DNA of 64,000 nucleotides. Origin: Acanthosepion esculentum. Its lineage: Eukaryota > Mollusca > Cephalopoda > Sepiida > Sepiidae. The notes under the pieces were generated by a model, which was given only the letters and a program-made list of their open reading frames with translations, did not search any database and was not told the DNA's origin. Made by a program: the position numbers and the translations under genes. Below, piece after piece: positions 58,107 to 64,000 of the stretch (positions within the stretch are counted from its first letter, which is position 1; every line of letters begins with the position of its first letter). The stretch is taken from NCBI GenBank assembly GCA_964036315.1, contig OZ038517.1, forward strand, positions 56,113,603-56,177,602, written 5' to 3'.

Positions 58107-60295
58107 TTTTGTTCAACATTCACAGAAGGTTACTCGATATAACAAACAACTAAGTGTTATCCAAAGGTTCAGTAGGTGAAATGTCCGAATGGCCGAGATC
58201 GGAATGCAATCTGAAAGCATCACTTGAGTAGAGCAATAACAATGGCTCGTCCCAGAACTTAGTAATATCGCCATCTAATGAGGAACAAATAATAATAATT
58301 CTTGTCGCCGATTTGTCTTTCCGAGTTGTTAACCGTAACCCTACCCGCACATCCACAACAGATACCAAAATTAAAACAATATCGTTAGATAAGTTTTTAG
58401 CAATAAAAATCTGTACATAGTCACCGCCATTCGCTAATCATTCTCAATGCTCTCACTCGTTTCTTACGCTGACTGTTGTGCCAAGCCGCCAGGAAGGGAG
58501 GGCCTTGCTGTACACATGGATGTTGCCACTCCACCGATTGAAGACACTATCCACCGCTTAACTCCACTGTCTGGTCGCCTAAACGTTTAACAAGCGTCGA
58601 TGTCAATGAGTGGAATCCCCACCATGGAAGAATTTAATAGCACACCACTGCTTTGTACGCAATGGTCAGACGTCATTTTACCAAATTATTTTATGTAACA
58701 AGGCTAAAAATATAGGTTATGCGTATGTGAATGCGATAATAGTTTAAAGCTATGTATACACACATTTTATGTTCATAAAAATGTTAAGAGAGAATTTTAC
58801 GCTTGGTAGGTAAATGATTGTTTCTTTCTTTGAACAGAATAAAAGCTGTGGATCGCAGATTCTGGTTTACTATAACACACTCATTATAAATATTAATCTC
58901 ACTCATGAATAAAATCTTTGATCATTGTCAGAAATTATGTCTCCTGTGACATTTGGGTAGCATACTATACTGGGAAGGAACAAATATGAGCGTCATTCCT
59001 CTAGTACATCCGGTTTTTATAGTAACAGTATCAATTGTTTCTTTCCAGTAGTCAACAGGTATTTTGGAGGCCTTATCGTGTATTAACGAATGATATACTC
59101 TTTTTCAGATGGATGCTGTCACGGACATTTAAGCCTTTTAATACAACATGTGTTTTCATTGCAAACTATTCTGTTCGCTTAAATAACATCTTACATAACA
59201 TAAACCCACAATTTTTTGCATCGCTCAAACACTATTACATCGTTTGTTTATATTGATTATGACTTGGTATCGAAAACTAGAATGAATCATTTTGACGGTC
59301 AAATTTCGCATACAAACACAAAAAATAGATTACGCATACCTTTCATTGTTTCGTTTTGTCCTCAGATAACTATCACTAAATTTGAGATTGGCGATATTCG
59401 AGTTCATGCCTTTTCTGAAATACAAACTTAGTACATTATCAATGTAAAAAAAAAAATGGAAACCATTACTTTCGACTTAATAATCTAGAAAATATTAAAT
59501 ATACGAAACGAAAATGAATAGTGAACTTTAAAGAAATATTTTAACTATTTTATGAAGTTTCGTTATTGTTCAAAGAATTTAAGACTTAGACAAATAATAC
59601 ATTAGATTACATATTTCAATTTGAACTTTACAATACGCTATGCACAAAAGTTTCGTGAGTTGTAGCGATTAACACAAACCTGTTGGTTAATACCATCTGC
59701 ATAAAGATTTCGGAAACGTCAAAATGGAGACTCTGCTTCGCCGTCACTTCGTTGCTAAATCTTGATCTTCGTGAACTACAAACTTAAATCCAAACAAAGG
59801 GAATTACATCTCATCAGACAATGACGTATTGTAGTAGGCTTTAAGATTTTAATTGATTTCTTTCCGTCCATTGCCAGGTAACAATTCCACAATAAATGAA
59901 CACGTTAACATCTATTTCAGATTACATTCGGGCGCTCTCGTGGCATCTGAAAACCCTTTAAAAACGAATAATAAAATTTCTCTCAATATTTTAACGAAAG
60001 ATGAGTAAAAGCGGCGAGTTTAGTCTGTGTGAACGGAGCCAGCTTTGATTTTCTTTTTTAGTTGTCTTTTCAAACAACGGAGCGATCTCCCTCCCCTGGT
60101 TAAGCTAGACTCTTTTGTTTACCGAGTTAATGTGAGTGTATTATTGTTTCCGGCCTGCTCCTGGTGTTCTCTTTTGTTATGATGCATGTCAAGATCCACC
60201 CGAGTTTACCTCATTACCCTCGATTCACCCCAGTACCCCTGATTCCCCCCACAGTCCCCATCCCACTTTTTATCTTGACTAGATCAGCCTTTGAT
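58105..60295. other. Unassigned sequence, 2.2 kb
   Basis: No gene. 58,140-58,640 is less AT-rich and may be a dispersed repeat, with no second copy in the window. Confidence 0.5.
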
Positions 60296-60990
60296 AATTC
60301 TCCACTCCGGATTTTTTGTTGTCTGAAGTGGAAAGACTATATTTAATCCAATGCCAGATCAGCTGCTAAGAAAGTTTGTTCACTGTGTCGGGCGAGACAA
60401 TTTTTCTCTCTAGAATATATCTTGCATATCTTTAAGTCTACCATTCGTCCATGCTTAAGATATTTCTGCCACATATGGTCCGGTCCCCCTGCTATTTACC
60501 TTAAGCACCTTGATAAAATCCAAAGAAGAATCAGAAATAGTATTGGTCCTGATCTGTCGGCTCGGCTTCAGTAACTTGGTCACCGCCATAAGGTTGCCTC
60601 TCTGTATCATTTCTGTAAATATATTCATGGTAATTGTTCGGATGAGCTCTTCGCCATGGTACCTAAACTGTATGAAATTAAGCTCAATACTAGACTGACG
60701 GCGAGATCCCATTACTTACAGTTGTGCTAGATAAAAGTATCCGTAACTTCTATGCTAACCGTTGTATCTCGCACTTCTCGCTTGTGGAACTCCCTCTTGG
60801 CTCCATACTTTCCAGTCAACTTTAACCTGCAAAGATGTAAATGCAATGTCAATCGCTATCTACTGTCCTCCTGATTGCTCTTTTCTCTTTCTAATCATAA
60901 CTAATGTTTCTGTTCCCAATTCCTTCACACCCTATAAGCCCTAGTGTGCTAGTGGCCGTTCTGTCTGCTTGGGGTGATACCAATTAAAAC
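60296..60990 (+). pseudogene. LINE RT C-terminal fragment (CR1/L2-like), plus strand
   Basis: Plus-strand reading gives KWKDYI, ARSAAKKVCSL, FKSTIRPCLRYFCHIW, YLKHLDKIQRRIRNSI, LGHRHKVASLYHFCKYIHG, NCSDELFAMVP and, further on, a tail corresponding to that at 33.6 kb. The order W-D-I, AKK--L, YKS-IRP--EY--H-W, LD-IQ-RA, L-HRR-VASL, G-CS-EL---VP is the C-terminal third of CR1/L2-like reverse transcriptases. Stops (e.g. before LGHRH) kill it, and no YxDD motif is present. Confidence 0.8.
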
Positions 60991-61925
60991 ATACCGTGTG
61001 TGTAAGTGATACTATATTAAAATCATGACGTTTTTTATAAATACAAATATCTTACATAACTGTGTTGAAGATGTAAAACAACAAAACGTAAATACATGAC
61101 ATTATCGCTTGTGTATTATGTTCAGTTTTCCAGTGCAGTTTTAACATCGGCATTGGCTTCTATGAATATCTTACAAAAAGGGAAGGTGGAGAAAGAAAAG
61201 ATTAAGACCCTCTGCTTTAAACCTTATCTTTGGAGCCATCATTTGGCAGAGGAAACATTTCTGAAAGAGAGGTTAGTGAACGCTGTAGAGCGAATCATTT
61301 TTTCCAGTTGGCATTTATCCATGAATAAAACTCTCTGTTGAGCCCGTTTGGATAATAAGTTCGAATCTATTTGAAGCTCTGAAAAGAATTCAAATAACGT
61401 ATAGCGGTTTTGGTCAAACAATTGATTTTTGATTTAATTGCAGATATGTTAGTGCATTATTTGTATAAATGGATTTATGGGTGAGAGAAGGATTACAAAT
61501 ATTTTTAGTTCTAGATGTTTTGGAATGTGTTGCGTCTCCCGCTTCCATGTGTCGTGTTGCCTACTCCCATCGATGTGTATTGCAGGGACTTTTCGATTCG
61601 GTCCACATAATAATTTCAGATTTCAACCGACTCGAGTAGACATTGGTTAAAAAAGTCCGATTATCAAAACAATTTATTGTAGTAGAACACTATTTCTGTT
61701 TTTTCCCCCTTCCTTCATCATTAAATGAATCCCTTCCGATTCTTGACCAAGGTGCTTTGCATGCAGGTTTCATTGACTTATTTTATTACCTTCTCTCCAA
61801 ACAAACAAGAGCCGAAATTTACTGCGTGTGAAAAAAAATTACTATGAAGACAATCACTTTCTGACAAGATATACACTTCTTCGACGAAATAACGAAGTCA
61901 TTATTTTTTAAACTTAATCTCCTCT
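60991..61925. other. Unassigned sequence between two inverted LINE copies
   Basis: No gene recognised; an 81-codon frame at 61,096-61,341 has no motif. Confidence 0.5.
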
Positions 61926-62570
61926 TCTTTCTTTTTTTAATCAGTATCACCCCATGTAAGGCAGTAAAGCCACTAAGACACAAGGGGTTACTTGGTGTGG
62001 AAGAATTAGCGACAGAAACATTAATAATGAGCGGGAATAGAAAAGGGTAATCAGGAGGATAGTATATAGCGATTGACATTGCATTTGAATTTATCCAGAT
62101 TAAAGTAGGCTGGAAAGCATGAAGCCAGAAGGGAGTTAATAACAAGCGAAAAGTGCGAGAAAATAACTGTTAGGATAGAATTTTTGGTTACATCTAGCCA
62201 GCTCAACTGTAAATTTATGAAATCTCAATGCCAGTCTAGTACTGCGCTTAAATTTAAAAAGTCTAGGTACCATGGTGAAGATCTCATCCGAACAATTACC
62301 ATGAAAGTATTTATAGACACAGAGAGGTAACCTTATGTCGATCAGATCAGGACCAGTAATATTGCTAATTCTCCTTTGGATGTTATGAAGGAGCTGAAGG
62401 TAAATAGCATGGGCATATGTGGCAGCAATATTCTAAAAAATGGACGTATGGTAGACTTATAGATATGTCAGAAAGATTCTAGAGATAAAAGTTGTCTCGA
62501 ACAACATAGTAAACCAACTTTCTTAGCAACTGGCCTAGTAACGGGTTCAATATAGTCTTTCCACTTCATG
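61926..62570 (-). pseudogene. LINE RT C-terminal fragment (CR1/L2-like), minus strand
   Basis: The minus strand reads ADMKWKDYIEPV, RPVAKKVGLLC, HIYKSTIRPF, then, after frameshifts, a HGNCSDEIF-type block and DKFKCNVNRYILSS. It is a second copy of the element at 60.3 kb and lacks the LD-IQ/HRR portion in part (about 62,345 deletion). The last 108-codon minus frame is out of the protein frame. Confidence 0.78.
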
Positions 62571-63206
62571 TCAGCCAAGAATGTAAGCCAGAGAAGGCGC
62601 AACGAATCACTTTTCTGGAAGTTAGCATCCCCTATAATTACTACATATTAATATAATTAATAAAATATATTTAAAATACTCTGATTTTTGACGGCACGAG
62701 TAAATTAGTCTAATCATGAACACAAATGTTTTCCATAAAAAAAATGTTTAAAACTAGTTCTAAAAATATCGAGTCAGGAGCCACATCAAACAAACATTTT
62801 TAATTCACCAGTTTTCGACGAGAATTATTTTTTTTTACTCACCAGTTTCCGACACGGTTATGCCTACGCAACTAAATCAATATGAAACATTTTAGCAAAT
62901 GGTTTCATATTACTCAAATCAAGCATAAGACAAAAATTAGTCTTTACCTAATGAGCAATAGCACCAATGTCTGAAATCAGCCATGTTTAAACAAACTCGT
63001 TAAATAAACAACTTTCTCATTTTCTTCACTCTCTTGTACTCAACACCCGCCTAAGTGGTATTGATATTTACTTCTTATACTTCAGATAGTTGCGGAGGGA
63101 TGGTTTTCTTTGGAATAAAACAGGTTTTATGGGCCTTATCAGATATCGGTTACGCTAAAAACGGCAATAAATCTTATAAAAATAACTTTTGATAAATAAA
63201 ACCTTG

Positions 63207-63210
<4 letters not shown>
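62571..63210. other. Unassigned sequence
   Basis: A short direct repeat (CACCAGTTTTCGAC / CACCAGTTTCCGAC, about 62,807 and 62,842); otherwise nothing recognised. Confidence 0.5.
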
Positions 63211-63259
<49 letters not shown>

Positions 63260-63279
63260 TTATACACACAAATACACAA

Positions 63280-63348
<69 letters not shown>

Positions 63349-63367
63349 TAGATAGATAGATAGATAT
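63211..63367. repeat. (TA)n, CA-rich and (GATA)n microsatellites
   Basis: Two TA tracts with a CACAAATACAC linker, ending in about five GATA units. Confidence 0.96.
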
Positions 63368-63371
63368 TGAG

Positions 63372-63435
63372 AAAGGACAACTCAACACCGCCGACAGAGC
63401 GCCGGGACAACTCAGGACCGAGACAACTCAACACC
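63372..63435. repeat. Short repeats of GACAACTCAACACC
   Basis: GGACAACTCAACACC, GGGACAACTCAGGACC and GAGACAACTCAACACC lie within 64 bp around a GCCGACAGAGCGCCG core; higher GC than the surroundings. Confidence 0.75.
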
Positions 63436-63462
63436 AGAATAACATAACTTTTTTTTTAACGA

Positions 63463-63990
63463 AATAAAAGTAATTTATTAAGGATTAAAACCTTCATTAG
63501 TGATTTTTTTCTTCAAATAAGGTATTTGAAAAGCCATTATGTAAAATATGAAGGAGTTTTTTGTTTTTAATTATTTTTCATGAAGTAAATTGTAATATCA
63601 TTTATAATAGTTATCAGTCAAATAATTTCAATAATTCACATTAAATATTATATTTTTCATAAAAATATTTTAGAATGTCGATTTACTTTATTAAAAAATA
63701 AATTACATTAAGATTTATTTTATTAAAAATAATTAAAACTAAAAATTGCTTCATTTTTTTTAAATTTTTAAATTTACTTTATTGAAAATAATTAAAAACA
63801 AGTGTGTTTTATTAAAGTATTTTTATATGTAAATTTTCTTTATTAAAAAATAAATTTCTTTACGATTTTGTTTATTAAAAATAATTAAAAGAAAAAACTG
63901 GTTCATACTTTACATAATGCGTTTTCAAATGCATTTATAAGAAAAATATTCAGTAATTCTGGTTTTAATCCTTAATAAATTACTTTTATT
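63463..63990. mobile_element. Fold-back element with perfect 30-bp terminal inverted repeats
   Basis: AATAAAAGTAATTTATTAAG followed by GATTAAAACC (63,463-63,492) is mirrored exactly at 63,961-63,990. The 470-bp interior is extremely AT-rich and has a direct repeat of about 65 bp (near 63,680 and 63,828) containing TTTATTAAAAATAATTAAAA. No open frame. Looks like a MITE, though target duplication cannot be defined because the window ends 10 bp later. Confidence 0.8.
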
Positions 63991-64000
63991 CGGTTATAAA

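Noticed and set aside
57294..58119. 191-codon Ser/Leu-rich plus frame and Arg/Glu-rich minus frames
   Set aside because: Translation of the polypyrimidine tract; no gene structure.

Overview
The window is gene-poor, repeat-rich animal DNA. It is AT-rich and crowded with (TA)n and (CA)n tracts, tRNA-derived SINE heads, non-LTR retrotransposon 3' ends, Penelope-type retroelement pieces, Tc1/mariner elements and fold-back elements. That mix suggests an invertebrate, most likely a mollusc and plausibly a coleoid cephalopod such as an octopus. The taxon is an inference from repeat style; no host gene in the window fixes it. I found no convincing host protein-coding exon.

The first 15.5 kb is one tandem array, cut by the left window edge, of a 105-bp unit repeated about 147 times. 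The unit is a piece of a non-LTR retrotransposon reverse-transcriptase (RT) gene lying antisense. On the minus strand each unit reads YGSECWTISSQMK, a stop, then RLEATE, and the same gene continues past the right edge of the array (15,499-15,720). Two unamplified relatives of the source element lie at 36.0-36.4 kb and 49.8-50.0 kb. Because 105 is divisible by 3 and one plus-strand frame of the unit has no stop, the array shows a 5,131-codon open frame. I consider it a by-product and not a gene.

From 15.5 to 34 kb: a complete but dead mariner (17,343-18,628), a 110-bp palindrome beside a long TA tract (19.9 kb), a tRNA-like sequence (20.4 kb), a SINE (22.3 kb), LINE 3' ends (24.0 and 33.0-33.9 kb), a 356-bp fold-back (24.9 kb), an internally deleted second mariner (25.3-26.1 kb), a possible Penelope-like endonuclease piece (27.2 kb), and dense microsatellites (27-31 kb).

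From 34 to 50 kb: further LINE 3' ends (34.4 and 36.0 kb), SINEs (35.2-35.7 kb), a composite repeat with inverted ends (37.1 kb), a tandem tRNA-like triplet (37.8 kb), a GAA tract in a purine-rich strand (39.2-39.9 kb), a decayed repeat-borne coding region (41.5-42.8 kb), a Tc1/mariner element of DD37E type with a long open transposase frame (43.7-45.0 kb), two fold-backs (45.0 and 47.6 kb) and a Penelope-like GIY-YIG relic (46.5-47.25 kb).

From 50 to 64 kb: a gypsy-like gag/protease relic (50.4-52.1 kb), a SINE (55.2 kb), a 0.7-kb polypyrimidine tract (57.3 kb), two copies of one LINE 3' end in opposite orientation (60.3 and 62.5 kb) and a fold-back with 30-bp inverted ends at the right window edge.

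Two cross-cutting signals stand out: conversion of an antisense RT fragment into a satellite with higher-order structure, and a recurrent hammerhead-like core (CTGANGA, hairpin, GAAA) in several dispersed repeats, often beside TA tracts.
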